Source: Eudromia elegans
Lineage: Eukaryota; Chordata; Aves; Tinamiformes; Tinamidae
NCBI GenBank assembly: GCA_003342815.1
Contig: PTEX01000024.1
Coordinates: 2,733,159-2,797,158, forward strand
Length of the DNA: 64,000 nucleotides
Direction: 5' to 3'
Both the position numbers and the translations under genes were made by a program. The notes under the pieces are model-generated. The model searched no databases and was not told the DNA's origin. It saw only the letters and a list, made by a program, of their open reading frames with translations. This document shows positions 1 to 11,379 of this stretch, piece by piece (the stretch's first letter is position 1; each line of letters opens with the position of its first letter).

Positions 1-3000
1 CTACCAGGGCTGAGGAAAAGCAGAAAGAAATGTGGCAGAAATCATCTACAAGATGAATAACAGAGAGTGAAATGCATTCTTCCATTAATACATTTCCTTA
101 AAGGAAAAGTAGAATAATCGAAATATTGGTCTGGTTTCCTTACTAGTTGAGCTCCATGAAATATGCACTGTGCTTATTTACATCACTTCAGAATAAATAT
201 CTGAAATGACAGTCACTGTGTTAGATGCCCCTTTTAAAGGAAATGCTCAGAGATGGAAAAGCAACTAAGCTCCTGTTTTTATTAATATTGTTTCCTGTTC
301 TATTCATATTTGCAACTCCACAGACCCTAAAATCTAAAAGCAATAATAAACAAGTCAGGGGTAGTAACACAGAGTTCTGTCATTGAACAAAATAGGTTTT
401 ACACTGCATAAAATGTAAACTGTAAGTAGGCAAAATCTGTTATTTGGCATAGCATGTAAATAATCTGTTCCATTACTATAGAAATCTCTTAAGCAAGACC
501 GCAAAAGTAATGCAATCAATCTGATAAATTACTGTTCAAAGAAAACATTAGGCATCTGTGTTTGCTAAATATGATTTCCTAATTTAACAGGAACAGTTCC
601 TCTCTCGGAGACTCATGGCATATACATTGCCATGTTACTTGTGGCTCCTGATACAAAATCCCTCTCTTGCTTCGCACCACAGTGCTATTTTGCTGCTACA
701 CTCTTGAATAGGAATAATTAAGGCTAAAAACACATCACAGAGGCCTCTCCCAGCTTACGGGTCAGAAAAGGACACTGCTTTAGTTATAACTTATCTTCCA
801 TTATTTTTTAAATCTTTTTTTTTAAATTAATTGAAATACAAATCATTTTAAGTTTTATCTTTACAAGACACGCTTGGTTTATCACAGCATTTCATACATT
901 GCATGATACTACATAAATTCCTGCAGTGTCTATCCTTTCTTGTCCTGCCAGGTTTGACTAGGAACAATCAATCTATAGACATTATTACATTTTCCTGAAG
1001 GAAGAGAAAATTAAGAGGTGTTCAGGGGCAGCTGCTCCTTCGGTTTCCCCCTGTGTTCTAATTCTTCAGTACCACTGTCTGAACCAAACAAATGTTGATT
1101 TTGGTGCATTATGTTGTAGGTCCTCCAGGCTTACATAAATACAACAAGCAGCTGTAGCCCACACTGCTTTCAGATTTTTGCTACAAAAAAGCTGTAATCA
1201 CATCTTGATTTTTATTTATTGGGAAAATAAATTCTATGGATTTCTTCTGGTGCCTATGAAATTCTACCTACCGCAATCACCAATTTCCAAAATAGTTTGA
1301 CTGCTAACAGGGAATTCATGGGAGTGACTGTCACAGGCAGTCTATGGCTCTACAATTTACTTGGGAAGCAGCACAGGAAAAGAAAGAACCCAAACCAAAA
1401 ACCTAAAACACTAAGCCAGAACATGCACTAAGTAGAGAGGCATTTTGAAATGTTTCAGTTCTGTTTGCAAAGATTAATACCATTTTCATTCCTTGAAAGC
1501 TCAAACTGGCTAGATATCTAATAAAAGCACCAATGGTAACATGGTTTATGAAAGAGAGGAATTGCCATCTCACTGACAGACCTGCCTCATGCAGGGCGAC
1601 AACACACACTTTGTGGAAATACTTTCCATCACCACGGGCAGAGCACAGGCAGAACCCAACACCTAGCTGATAAGGTCCAAGGTTCAGTTCCCGCTGTGCT
1701 GGGTGTATTTTCTGCCATCAGGCCATGAAAATGTAAGTCAGGCATCATACCAGTATCGCAGGCAACTAATCAGATTAGGCATTCATCTGCAAGACCTTAA
1801 TCAAAGACTAAGAGTTTAGTTCCAATGTTTATAGAATTTTCCACAGATACTTTTGTTGGTTTGTTTTTTTTTTTTTAATACTATTATTTATAGTGCAAAC
1901 ACTGTGGGATTTTAATTTTGTATTTGGGCCTCACCACAGTATTATATATAAAAGTGCAAGCTATACAATTCATTAATTGGCAGCATCCAGCTGCCTTCCA
2001 TCCTTTCTGGCCATACAATGGCTTAAAAAATGCTGATTGGGATTTGAATATTACTTCAGTTTGATAACAGATTGGCTTCTCTAATTCTCCATTGACAATG
2101 TATTGACAAGGTACTAAGCTACAGTACACAAGATCACACAGTATACTATGATATTATGTGTAATTGGATTCACTGTACTTAGAGCCAATAGCAATTTACT
2201 CATGGATTTTAGGTTTAATTGCTTTCTGTGTCAATGCAAACCACTCTGAGTTCTTTAGTCTATGCATGTTGTTTTGTAAAACAAATTTATTCTTTGTTGA
2301 TAGAAATACTTTATAAGCAATTTAGCTAGAGACTGAGTATATTTAAGTCTTATTCAAATTTAATGATCTAGAAAACATGTAAAGTCTTGAATCAGTAAGT
2401 GAGTAATAAAGACAGAAGACCAAACACCTTAATACGGTGACATTTCAGGTAACTTTCATATTCCTCAAAACCAGTGAGATCCAGCACTAGAAATAAGTTC
2501 ATATTGAGCACTGCAGGAACTCTGGCAACACAAAAAGCATTCTCTACAAATATCTTCTATAAATAAATTGGGAAAAATAACTACTCTTTTCATTAAAAGA
2601 AGTTCCAAGGTCTTTCATCAGAGGACCAAATCAGGAGCTGGTGGTCTAGACCTCATTGAGGGTTGGGAGGTTTTAATCTACACAGAAATACAGGAAAAGC
2701 AAACTCGGCAGGAAGTGAAGGGACATAAAACAGGGAGAGTCATGCAGAAAAAGAATTACTACTCCAGAAGTTTATAACATGCTTGATTATGGATCAAAAT
2801 GTGTGTCATTCAACACCTGCAAGTACCACGGCAAGCAAGCAACTTGCACAAGGCTGGCTCAAGCACCACTATATTTTCCTCAGACATTCCCTCATAAAAA
2901 CCTAGACTAGAAAGACAGGAGTCATTCTGCTACTCTCAAATATTCATAAACTAGTCTAAACGCCACTTCTAAAAGCATTTATATATGAAGATATAAACAT

Positions 3001-3234
3001 CCATATTACAGATCGAAAAATAAAAATATAAAACATTTATTCATTTTAATATATTTAGGTATAAAATTTTAATCAACTTTCATTCATCTGGACTGCAGAT
3101 AATTTTGTAAAGTAACTAAAATATGGCATATAATTAGAAAAATAACCTCTGATTACTAACACATAGGACCTGATCTTGAATTACATTTACAGAGCAAATG
3201 GGACATATTTAAATACTTTTTTTTTCTTTTAAGA
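1..3234. other. AT-rich non-coding DNA, no gene seen
   Basis: Both strands are full of stops and the open frames are no longer than about 80 codons. I recognise no transposon. Small items only: a 7-bp-stem inverted repeat at 614-634 (catggca / tgccatg), a T-run near 1866-1877, and a tRNA B-box-like word at about 1682-1692. The sequence has the look of intergenic or intronic vertebrate DNA. Confidence 0.7.
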
Positions 3235-3325
3235 TCTCTCTTGCTTATGGTTGGCATTTCTGCATGAACAATTGTGATCATTACAATTTATGCAGAATAA
3301 AGTATGGCTCTCTATGGCTTCATTT
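3235..3325. promoter_or_regulatory. Candidate regulatory block with nested SOX-like hairpin
   Basis: The block holds aacaattgtg, a palindromic SOX-type word, inside a compound inverted repeat. At 3260-3295, ctgcat pairs with atgcag and, within it, aattgt pairs with acaatt. Paired SOX words in opposite orientation are a known dimer arrangement for SOX family factors. Regulatory function is inferred from motif spacing only; chance is possible in AT-rich DNA. Confidence 0.25.
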
Positions 3326-4799
3326 ATATTTTCAAAAAAGAAAGTAATAGGAGCTTTACAGTCTAACCAGAAATATGTTAGAAAATGAACCAGTGAAATT
3401 CACAAAAGAGCTATTCAAGGAAAATAACAACCCAGTTTGAAATAAAACTGTTTATGTTTTGATTATTGAGATAATTTGGTTATCTATAAGGAGAAAAGGA
3501 ATATCACTTATTTAATTAGGTTCTCCCTGTCAAAAACCACATTTGTTTAAATACCCTCAGAGGGTTCTACCTAATCAACAGAGATTAACTAATCACAGTT
3601 CTATAGAGCCTATTTCCATAGAATTTACATCAGCAAAAGGCATTCTTATGAAGAACAAAATTCTATCATTACTAGAGATATGCACAGGTTGGTTTAAAAT
3701 TCATTAGTGAATTATTCTTCAGATATTAGGAAGTTACAGTTCTCCCTCACTTAACCACCATTTTATGTATGTACACTATTACGAGAGGCGGACTGAAGAA
3801 ATCTTCAAGTGGAGAGAGGGGAAAGAGGGAGAGGAAAAAAAGCCCCTCTCCTTTAAATGCCATTCGACACGACCAGAAAAAGCTTCTCATCACGTGAGCT
3901 TGCAGATATCTGTTCTGAGACATGGCCTTTCCTAAAGGAACTAGTTATTTAACTTTCCTTGAGATAAAGTTAAATGAAAAATAAATAAATAAAAGATCCA
4001 GATAAGGGAAGAAAATGCTCTTTCGGATTCTTAAACTGTACTGACTTACACTATACCTAACTTTGGGTGCGAAGAGCAAATATCACTTGACACTGGATTT
4101 TACAGAAAACCAAAACAAACCGTACATAAACATTGTGTTCTTGACAGTGACACAAGTGCTAATTTAATCCTCTTATTATCTAAACTAATAGGAGATTAAA
4201 ATAAAGTATGGGTGGCTTCTAGAGAAGAGCTAAAAACCAATAAGAAACTCCAGACACACTTGAACAGATGCTACAATGTCACTTAAGCCTTCCATTCTAG
4301 TTCTAAAACAAATAAGTGCCCATTTACATCATCAGATTTCTTTTTTCTAAAAAAATAAAAAAGAACAAAGATGTTCATAACAACATGCATCAACACACAG
4401 AACATCTTTCATGATTTCTGATCATCACCACATTTTATGTTCTTATTGAACAACAGGACATGAAAATAAAACCTTTAATGCAGGACTTGAAAAACACATG
4501 CACATACACAAAAAGGTATGATTTTACTTCTACATCTTTTCTCAACTTCTTCCATCTTTTTTATTCTGTTAGATTTAGGATCAGAGTAGCACATTTTATT
4601 TTGTGCACATTAAACCACCCCACAGGTATATTTGCTCAACATCCAAACCCAATGACAGTATAGCGTTACTGTAACCTTTTGCAGGCAAGAAGCAAAGCCA
4701 TCAGACTTGTAAAGCTGTGAACGCAGACAAGAAATAAAAGTTTTTTGCTCCCTCACAACACATCAAAACACAACTTTGCTACTGCCAACCAGCTCACGC
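3326..4799. other. Non-coding DNA with a purine-rich tract
   Basis: No gene or transposon recognised. A polypurine run at about 3811-3842 (G/A only or nearly so) could adopt triplex structure. A short AAAT-type repeat lies near 3977-3994. The rest is featureless AT-rich sequence. Confidence 0.6.
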
Positions 4800-5030
4800 T
4801 CCTTGTCGGCCACACACCTCCAGCAATCATGCAACATGCTCATTTTTCAAGGCACGTGACACAGACTCTGCAGTGTTATCTAATCGCAATAAACAAACGC
4901 CGGCCATGAGCTGGCATCCATCTGATAACCCGCTCGCAATGATAAGGCTACAATCAATTCTCATCAAATCTTGCTCTAAGGTGATTTCCAATTGCTGTGA
5001 CTTATCATCACAGAGTGCAAACACACTGAC
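4800..5030. promoter_or_regulatory. Candidate distal enhancer with four GATA motifs
   Basis: Within about 130 bp lie four GATA-family words: ttatc at 4876, tgataa at 4923, tgataag at 4940 and cttatca at 5001. They are accompanied by a CACGTG E-box at 4853-4858 and a forkhead-type word aataaacaaac at 4888-4898. Local GC is higher than in the flanks and several CpGs persist, which is unusual in neutrally decaying DNA. This looks like a conserved non-coding element, but conservation could not be tested. Small open frames across it are probably incidental. Confidence 0.35.
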
Positions 5031-6049
5031 TTTGAAAACTTGTTTTTAAGGGCTGGTCTCCAACTATTACGCTCTAACTTTATTCAGTGTACAAATCTTG
5101 GTTTCACACTATTCTTCCTGCTAACCTGTATTCACAATTTGTCTTGTCAACTAGACACAGTTTTCTACACACCACAGAAGTACTCTCTACAAACACTTGC
5201 TGACACATGTTCTGCAATGAGTAACTTCCATGGAGAAAATTATAAATCCCTATTTTTTTTGGAGATGACCCCTCTAGCACCACAATGTTTAGAGTTACCT
5301 CAATTCCATACACTGTCAGTTACCCTTTCTGCAGCGCCTGATAATCAAGCCAAGTGAAGCAGTTTGGCACTGTCAGGTTTCATTCAGCATTTGATTTCTG
5401 TATTGATCACCAGCTCATCAAGCATCTAATTTCTTCTGTTCCAAATAACCTGTACACAGCATCGCCCTAATTTATCATTATCTTTACATCCTGATCTTTT
5501 ACGTGTCTCTCAAAATTAATCTCAATAAGCCTAATGAATACCGCAGGGTCCCACCATAACAAGCTGTTGTGGTATAATTACACAAACAAACAAACCTGTG
5601 AGGATGCCACACTTCTTGGTTCAGATGTTTCTCTTTATGTTGTTTACTGGGCAAGACATGGACCATCAGAAGGACATCATTAAGGAGGAGGACATGCACA
5701 AAAGCTGTTTTTGGTGTAAGCAAATGATTTGGAACTACTTAGTGCAGAGCTGTGGGAAAGAGAAAAATCAGCAAAAGGTATACTCAATACACTTTTTATC
5801 ACCATTTAGTTGATTTATTTAAACTACAACCTTCATACAACAGGGAAAATAATTTAAGAGTTGGGTTAGAATTCTTATGTGAAAGAAATGCTCCTGATTC
5901 AGACTTGCCTCCTGCAGGTGTTAAAGTAAACTTGAAAAAGGTCTGAAGGAAACGTAAGCACGACACCGAACCCTGACCAAGCACAGGCTGGTGGACTTCA
6001 TCAAGAGGTACTTCACCCCACGTCTACCAAAGAGTGACCATAACCACCT
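5031..6049. other. Non-coding DNA, nothing recognised
   Basis: No transposon or gene-like structure was recognised. Overlapping open frames of 60 to 105 codons occur on both strands in several phases, a sign of locally low stop density rather than coding. The only small repeat is a short CAAA-type run at about 5584-5595. Confidence 0.6.
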
Positions 6050-6225
6050 GCCTGGGTTGTTGCCTTGCAACAGCCTAACGAGCTGAGGGAATATTACTGT
6101 CATTTGTCACAGATGGGGAAAACGAGGCCTGGGGGCATTTGTTAAGGTCACACAGCAAGTCAAAATCAGCTAGAGCGCGAACGCCTCGCATTCCAATACT
6201 GTAATTATGCCCCAGATACATCTAC
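6050..6225 (-). repeat. MIR-type tRNA-core SINE relic
   Basis: Read on the minus strand this follows the MIR consensus. It has a degenerate B-box region near 6175-6190, then the core word for 'gctgtgtgacctt' (seen on + as aaggtcacacagcaagtc at about 6146-6163). Next comes the tail-side block equivalent to 'cctcagtttccccatctgta' (seen on + as cagatggggaaaacgagg at about 6111-6128), and finally a match to the 'ggttgttg' region near 6055. MIRs are ancient amniote SINEs, so this is a fossil copy older than the bird radiation. The 3' LINE2-like end is not clear. Identification is from remembered consensus, not an alignment. Confidence 0.82.
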
Positions 6226-7271
6226 TTAATCTCTCCATGTATAAATTGCTATAACCAAATTCCAAAACCCTTTTGATGCAAAATAACATGCGTGTTTGCA
6301 TGCAGTGTATGTTACAAATCTTATGAAAGTAAAAGGCTGTATTACTTTCTTCTCAAGGGAAGGAAACATAAAACTATTTCTTTGTAAAGCAACTGAAATC
6401 TTCCTCTAGTGCTCCTGACTAAATAAAAATTTTTCTTGCAAGATAATATGATAGTTTTTCAGTTGTGTGTTAATATTACATCAGAAATCTGAAACAAATA
6501 TCTTTGGGGGAGAGAAAATGAAAATCCTCGATTAACATCTCCAACATAAAATAGAACTGCAGTAGAACAACTCATTCAAACAGACTTGAACAGACAACTG
6601 CAAACTAGAAACAGAGTCGAAATACTTATCTAAACGATTTCCAAAAGCTTATGAAATCCCCCCCTCACCATCCCAAACGTCCAGCGTAGAAATCAGCATT
6701 ACACCTAATTTACAACCATATTGAGAAGAATATTAGCTATTGAAACTCCTATATCTACATAATTGTTTTCTTTATCAAAGGATAGTAAAGCTGTTCTTAT
6801 GCCATTTTGAAATAATTTGTATTCCAGCAGCAGAGGCTTGACTATGAAATACTACTGAGCGTGGAGTTGCACAGCCGAGCAGCTTCTGGGGTCCGATAGG
6901 ATCTTTCAATCGCATGCACAGACATCATTCTATCTCTGTCTATGAAAGACAAAGCTCTCTCTGAGCAAAGCACTGCAGGTGTTAAACCTAAAGCCAGCCT
7001 GGATTCCCTATGGGTAGAGCAGTGACTCTGGACCTAGTGAGAAAGCTGGATTTCTGCTTCCATGGACTAGCCTGAGTGCACAGGAGAGGCACAAACGCAT
7101 AGGAGAAGGCACAGAGTTGCTGCGAGCAGAACCGCGCTTGCTGCCACACCGGGCACGCACACCTTCACCACCCCTCAGCCCCCCTCCGCCTGCAGGTAGA
7201 ACTGTCTATTTATAAAACCTCCTAAAAATGTCTTACTTATCTCATTAACAGTTTATCATGAGCCTAAAGTG
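6226..7271. other. Non-coding DNA with a slightly GC-rich 3' part
   Basis: AT-rich to about 6800, then more mixed to 7200, with a handful of CpGs at about 7121-7160. No coding exon or transposon could be identified. A stretch near 7015-7070 vaguely recalls the 5' half of a tRNA-derived SINE, but too weakly to call. Confidence 0.55.

Positions 7272-7300
<29 letters not shown>
7272..7300 (+). repeat. Homopolymer A29
   Basis: An uninterrupted run of 29 A residues, the longest homopolymer in the window. I see no retroposed gene body upstream, no target-site duplication and no poly(A) signal placed to make it the tail of a processed pseudogene. It is best called a simple repeat that is probably length-variable. 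Confidence 0.95.
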
Positions 7301-7302
<2 letters not shown>

Positions 7303-7909
7303 ACATTTCTGAGTTGAAAGCATTAAAGTCTCCCCAGAAAAGAGAGAATACCTAATAAATATCTTTATAACTATATGATTTATAATACAGCACTAGGCAA
7401 CATCTTCTCATTTATAAAGACAATTCTTGATGATGTCAAGCAAAAACTGTCACCAAGTATCAGTTTGCTCTTTCTCCCCTCCATCACTTTAAATCCCCCG
7501 TCCAGAAGGAATTTGAAGAGCTCCTACCAAATGAGCCCCTATTCTTAAAAGGAAACACATGTTTTAAAATGACTCAGGGGAAATTACTAAATAGGGGCAG
7601 AATATACATGACTGACAAGTAAAGATTATGTTACAAAGTCTGTGTAAAGCACAGTGTGGAGAATGAAATGTTCATATTATTCATTACTTCAAAAACAGAA
7701 AAAAAAAGGACAGCTAAAGTAGACAAGAAAGATAGTTGAGCCTAATTAAACACATTAATCACAGATGGCCTGCTCCTATGGAGGTCAAGGTTAGTTTTGA
7801 ATCAGTTTCTATAGCAATCCATGGGAATTGGGTACTTCTATAATTTCAAAATTCATTACCTTAAACTTCCCCTAACTCTTAAAAAATTCCCTTAACACAT
7901 AAGCTGAGT
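7301..7909. other. Non-coding DNA, nothing recognised
   Basis: AT-rich sequence with no transposon and no open frame of note. A 9-bp inverted pair (gcccctatt at 7535-7543, aataggggc at 7590-7598) is the only structure noticed. Confidence 0.55.
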
Positions 7910-8055
7910 AATCAGAGAATCACAGAATCCCAGCATCTTTGGGATGGAGGGAGGGAGGTTGGAAGGGACCTCTAGAGACCATCCAGTCCAACCCCCCTTC
8001 CCCAGCAGGGACACCCAGAGCAGATGGCACAGAGTGGCATCCAGTATCTCTCATT
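7910..8055 (-). repeat. CR1 LINE, 5'-truncated 3' end
   Basis: On the + strand the copy starts with agaatcacagaatcc (about 7916-7930), the reverse complement of the CR1 octamer tail (ATTCTGTG/ATTCTCTG). Then comes ggttggaagggacctct at about 7957-7973 and ccatccagtccaacccccc at about 7979-7997. These are the hallmark of the conserved CR1 3' untranslated block. Then follow words matching 'gcagggacac..cagagcag..ggcacag..ggcatccag'. Homology fades at about 8050, so only around 140 bp of the element remains. 5' truncation is normal for CR1, which primes reverse transcription at its 3' end. The preserved state suggests a bird-lineage insertion. No coding part is included. Confidence 0.92.
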
Positions 8056-8574
8056 TCACAGGTAAAGACAGAGGAGTCCGACAGTTTACCAAACTTTTTA
8101 AGAAGATAATGACAACTAATGAAACCTAAGCACCATTCATATTCCCACTAGAGCTCTTGCTTATAGACATGTTCAACGTGCCCATATTGTTGTAGGATAT
8201 ATATGGTTTATGTACATCACTTTCTAAGGTAAAGCAGAATGATTTAAAGTGGGATTTGCCATAAAAAAATAGAAATATACTATTGGAAAACTGTAAGTTC
8301 CTGCTGTTGTTTACTCAAAAATATCTACCGTTTTGTGAACAACTTCCCTTATGTTCCCAAAGAAACTGACCACATTTGTTATTAAATACAAAATCAAGAC
8401 AATTCTAAGCTTCAAGTCTCAGTTTCTCTTTGATCACTGAAAATACTCATTGTGGGAGACAGTTAGCAATATGTTGTGGAGTATTATACTAAATAGCAAG
8501 TAAAAGAAGCAGACCTAAAATGCTCATCTTGTTTCTCTATGGCAGGGCAAAACAAAATGCCAAAAAAACCCCCA
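8056..8574. other. Non-coding DNA, nothing recognised
   Basis: AT-rich flank of the CR1 fragment. No gene, repeat or strong motif cluster seen. Confidence 0.55.
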
Positions 8575-8735
8575 CAAATCTGTTCTCTTTGCAGCGTGCT
8601 TGCTATGTCCATTAGCATTAATGGTAATTATATGGCCACATCACGGGAAAAATTGCAATCTGAAGCTGCTGATCAGAAAAAGACAATGTCATTATTTAAA
8701 CTGCAGCATCAACTTGACTCAGCATACAAAAGATG
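8575..8735. promoter_or_regulatory. Candidate conserved block with homeodomain words
   Basis: Contains a tight run of homeodomain-type cores (attagcattaatggtaatta at about 8611-8629), a CATTATTTAAA stretch, and tgactcagca near 8716-8725, an AP-1/MARE-like word. A 72-codon frame is open across it, but it matches no known protein and has no supporting splice structure. A pyrimidine-rich stretch ending in cag at 8592-8594 resembles a splice acceptor. Regulatory role is inferred from motif density alone. Confidence 0.22.
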
Positions 8736-9184
8736 GCAAGAAGTAAATACTTCTTAGTCCATACTGCATTCTAGACAAACAACAACAATCTCGGCCTATG
8801 TGATTATTGGTTAAGATCAGAACAATTTCTTTGATAAGAATCTGTCCTTCTGACTTTACAGTTTCACAGGCCTCACAAGCCGAACGTTTCCGCAGGCTTT
8901 AGGAGAGGACAGAGTCAGCAGCAGTCTCCAGCCTCATCCAATAAACATTCTGGCAGGCTAAAATCAATACACTAAGATTTCTCTGGCAGCTTCTTTATCT
9001 TCCTTCCCATTTGCTGCTGACTCTGGCCTCTCCCTGAAGTCTCCTGCACCTGTTACTGTCTCCTCCAGTTTACAAATTACTTAAACCACTCCAATAAAAG
9101 GAAGGGAAGAAGTTCTCCTTCCTGGCCATCCTAGAAGCAAGGCCTCCTCTGCAAGAAGTAACTTGGCAGGAGAGCCTGGAGTGG
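8736..9184. other. Non-coding DNA, nothing recognised
   Basis: Mixed composition, rising in GC towards 9180. No gene or transposon seen. Confidence 0.5.
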
Positions 9185-9310
9185 TTTTACGGCTGCATCT
9201 GCTCCATCTGTTCTTAGGACGCCGTCAGCAGCCTCGGCCAAAAGGCTGCAGTTCAGCTTCCAGCTCGTCAGCGCGACGCCCGCATCAGCCTCAGCAGCCG
9301 TGTCGGAAGC
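9185..9310. promoter_or_regulatory. Small CpG-rich cluster
   Basis: Eleven CpG dinucleotides fall between 9190 and 9305 in otherwise CpG-poor surroundings. Open frames run through it on the + strand but show only low-complexity Ser/Arg/Gln-rich peptide. It could be an unmethylated regulatory islet or a patch raised by GC-biased gene conversion. It has no clear TATA box or initiator. Confidence 0.3.
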
Positions 9311-9374
9311 AAAGTCTAGAGGCTTTTTATTGCAGTTTGCTCATAAACATTTCTAATAGGCTCCCCAATAAAGA

Positions 9375-9476
9375 ATATACATATATATGCACACATATAT
9401 ATACACATATATATGTATTTGTACACATACGCATATGTGCGTGCACATGGACATATATGTTATTCATACATATATA
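9375..9476. repeat. Alternating purine-pyrimidine (TA/CA/TG) imperfect microsatellite
   Basis: About 100 bp of imperfect atatac/cacat/tatg alternation with runs of acatatatat. Such stretches favour Z-DNA or cruciform forms and are usually unstable in length. The open frames that cross it on both strands (rich in Tyr, Ile, His and Cys) are products of the dinucleotide repeat, not genes. Confidence 0.85.
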
Positions 9477-10439
9477 CTTTTCTCTCCATATATTAAGATG
9501 ACTGAAAATGAACCCGACCCTAAGTTTACTGATGCTACTAGCAGGCATCTTAAGAGATGGCGAAGTCCAGTAGCACAAATCTCACTTAGGGCATTTTTAC
9601 TGATCCAGATCATTTCCTCCTAACAATAACTGAGGGGTGTTTTACAGGGATCAGCCCATAAAGAGTGGCCTACTTTGTCTTGTATGAGGTGAGGGAACTG
9701 TTTCTTGAATCTTTTCTGTGGATGCAGGGAATTCTGCGCTGCCTTGAAGGGGTCAGGCAGGGATTTCTCTATTCTCCGCTTCTCCCATAGACTAAAGAAC
9801 TAACTAGCACAATCCTTCTCTCCTAGGACTTCAGGGGCTGTAACTATGTCTAACCATAAGACTTTAACTCAGCTATTATATGAAACTTCCTACTGTGCAC
9901 CAATACAAAGGTTAGGCACAAACCTAATCTTAAATCACCTTTTTTTACACCATTATTTTTCAAGACACTCCCTATGGTTTCTACTTTGTATGACCTTATC
10001 AGTACTGCCTTTTCATCTGAGTAAATTCTACTGGGTTCCACCGGCAATGTAGATCTAGTCCGAAATAATCCTAATTATCTCATTGCATGCGACCCCAGCT
10101 CGAGAGGAATTATGCACAGGCAAACAAGGATTCTGTAAGGCATTCAAAGTCGTAACTATTTTTGCCCCTGGAGATGCTTCAAAACAGAAATACTGCAAAC
10201 TGATGGCATTTCAGTATGTTCATGGCTGTGTTCAATTCTAACAGGATTTAGCAAATGCTCTTTCAGTTAGGAAACTCAACTGAAAAACATTCTAATGTTC
10301 TTTCAGATAGTTGAATAATTCCTCTGTGTAATTCAGGTAACAAACAAAAAGGCTGCAGCAGCATGAAAGTTTAAATCTTATAATCACTGCATATACAAAT
10401 AATAGAATTATATTAGACATCTAGTATTTCTGTCACTAG
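9477..10439. other. Non-coding DNA, nothing recognised
   Basis: No coding exon, RNA gene or transposon seen. Open frames of about 65 codons overlap on both strands at 9846-10052, consistent with chance. Confidence 0.55.
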
Positions 10440-10600
10440 ATTTCCTAGGCATAAACTGACAATAAATTGTGTTTTTATTATTATCATTTTGGCAGTGTTG
10501 TGATTTGTCTTTTCCAAAGCCTAATTAAGCTTATGCATCATACACCACTCAAAATTGTTTCATCTAGCCTGGAGTTAGTCTGATTTGTTCCTGCATCTAG
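10440..10600. promoter_or_regulatory. Candidate regulatory block (HOX/SOX-type words)
   Basis: The words acaataaattgtg, tttttattattatc and cctaattaagc sit within about 110 bp, followed by ttatgcatcat. This combines SOX, HOX/CDX, homeodomain and POU-like cores. Density is above the local background, but the region is AT-rich, so chance is a real alternative. Confidence 0.18.
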
Positions 10601-11379
10601 GGTGAATCTTTTCCTCCTAATATTTCTCCAGGGAATCTTTAAGCTTGGAAAGACATTATATTTGCTAGGATTGCCTGGCTATCCTACTAAAGCCAAATGC
10701 TGTCAGTTTCTGCTGCACAAATTCTGAAACAACAAAAAATAACAACAATAAACCCCATTACCACTGAAAAATATACAGATTTTTCCAACCAAGTATTAAT
10801 TACGACACTTCTGTTATAAACAGACAAACTCAAATTCATTTACATGAAAACTGAGACAAATCAAATCAAAGATTTGATAAAAAGCGTGTGTTTGGTTATT
10901 AAAAGAAGGACAAAAACCTGAAGCAGTTTTGTAACATCCTCCTTTATGAATCATACCTCCTCGAGGGGCTGTTCAGGACATTTCAGAAAACACATCTGAC
11001 GACTGAGAGCAGCTTGCTTTGGATTAGCAATTCATTGGCTTGGGTTTGTTTCTAGATGTTTTTTAAGCAGAAGCCTCCATCTCTACGGTACTTTCTCAGG
11101 TATGAGAATGTGTTTGTGCATCTTACTTTCCATTTCATGTCTTTGATAAGGTTTATTGCTTAGTATTTCCATGGCATAGAAGGTACAAATCAAAAATCCC
11201 AAAGGGTTATTTGCTGCAAGGGAAGAAGAAAGCTGTGAGCAGCGAGATATTATTTCAGAATTCTTCAAAAACACATTTTGGAGACATTTTTATTCTTTTT
11301 CGTAGGGAAGCTTCCTTAGGAGGCATCCTGGAGAATGGAGCCAGGATGAGCATCCTCTCTCTGTGAACTCCATAAATCA
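10601..11379. other. Non-coding DNA, nothing recognised
   Basis: AT-rich with small chance open frames. No repeat family recognised. Confidence 0.55.

Noticed and set aside
7000-7080. 5' head of a tRNA-derived SINE near 7015-7070
   Set aside because: Only vague similarity to the MIR head; no B box or core words follow.
7201-7300. A29 run as tail of a processed pseudogene
   Set aside because: No gene body, poly(A) signal or target-site duplication seen, and processed pseudogenes are rare in birds.
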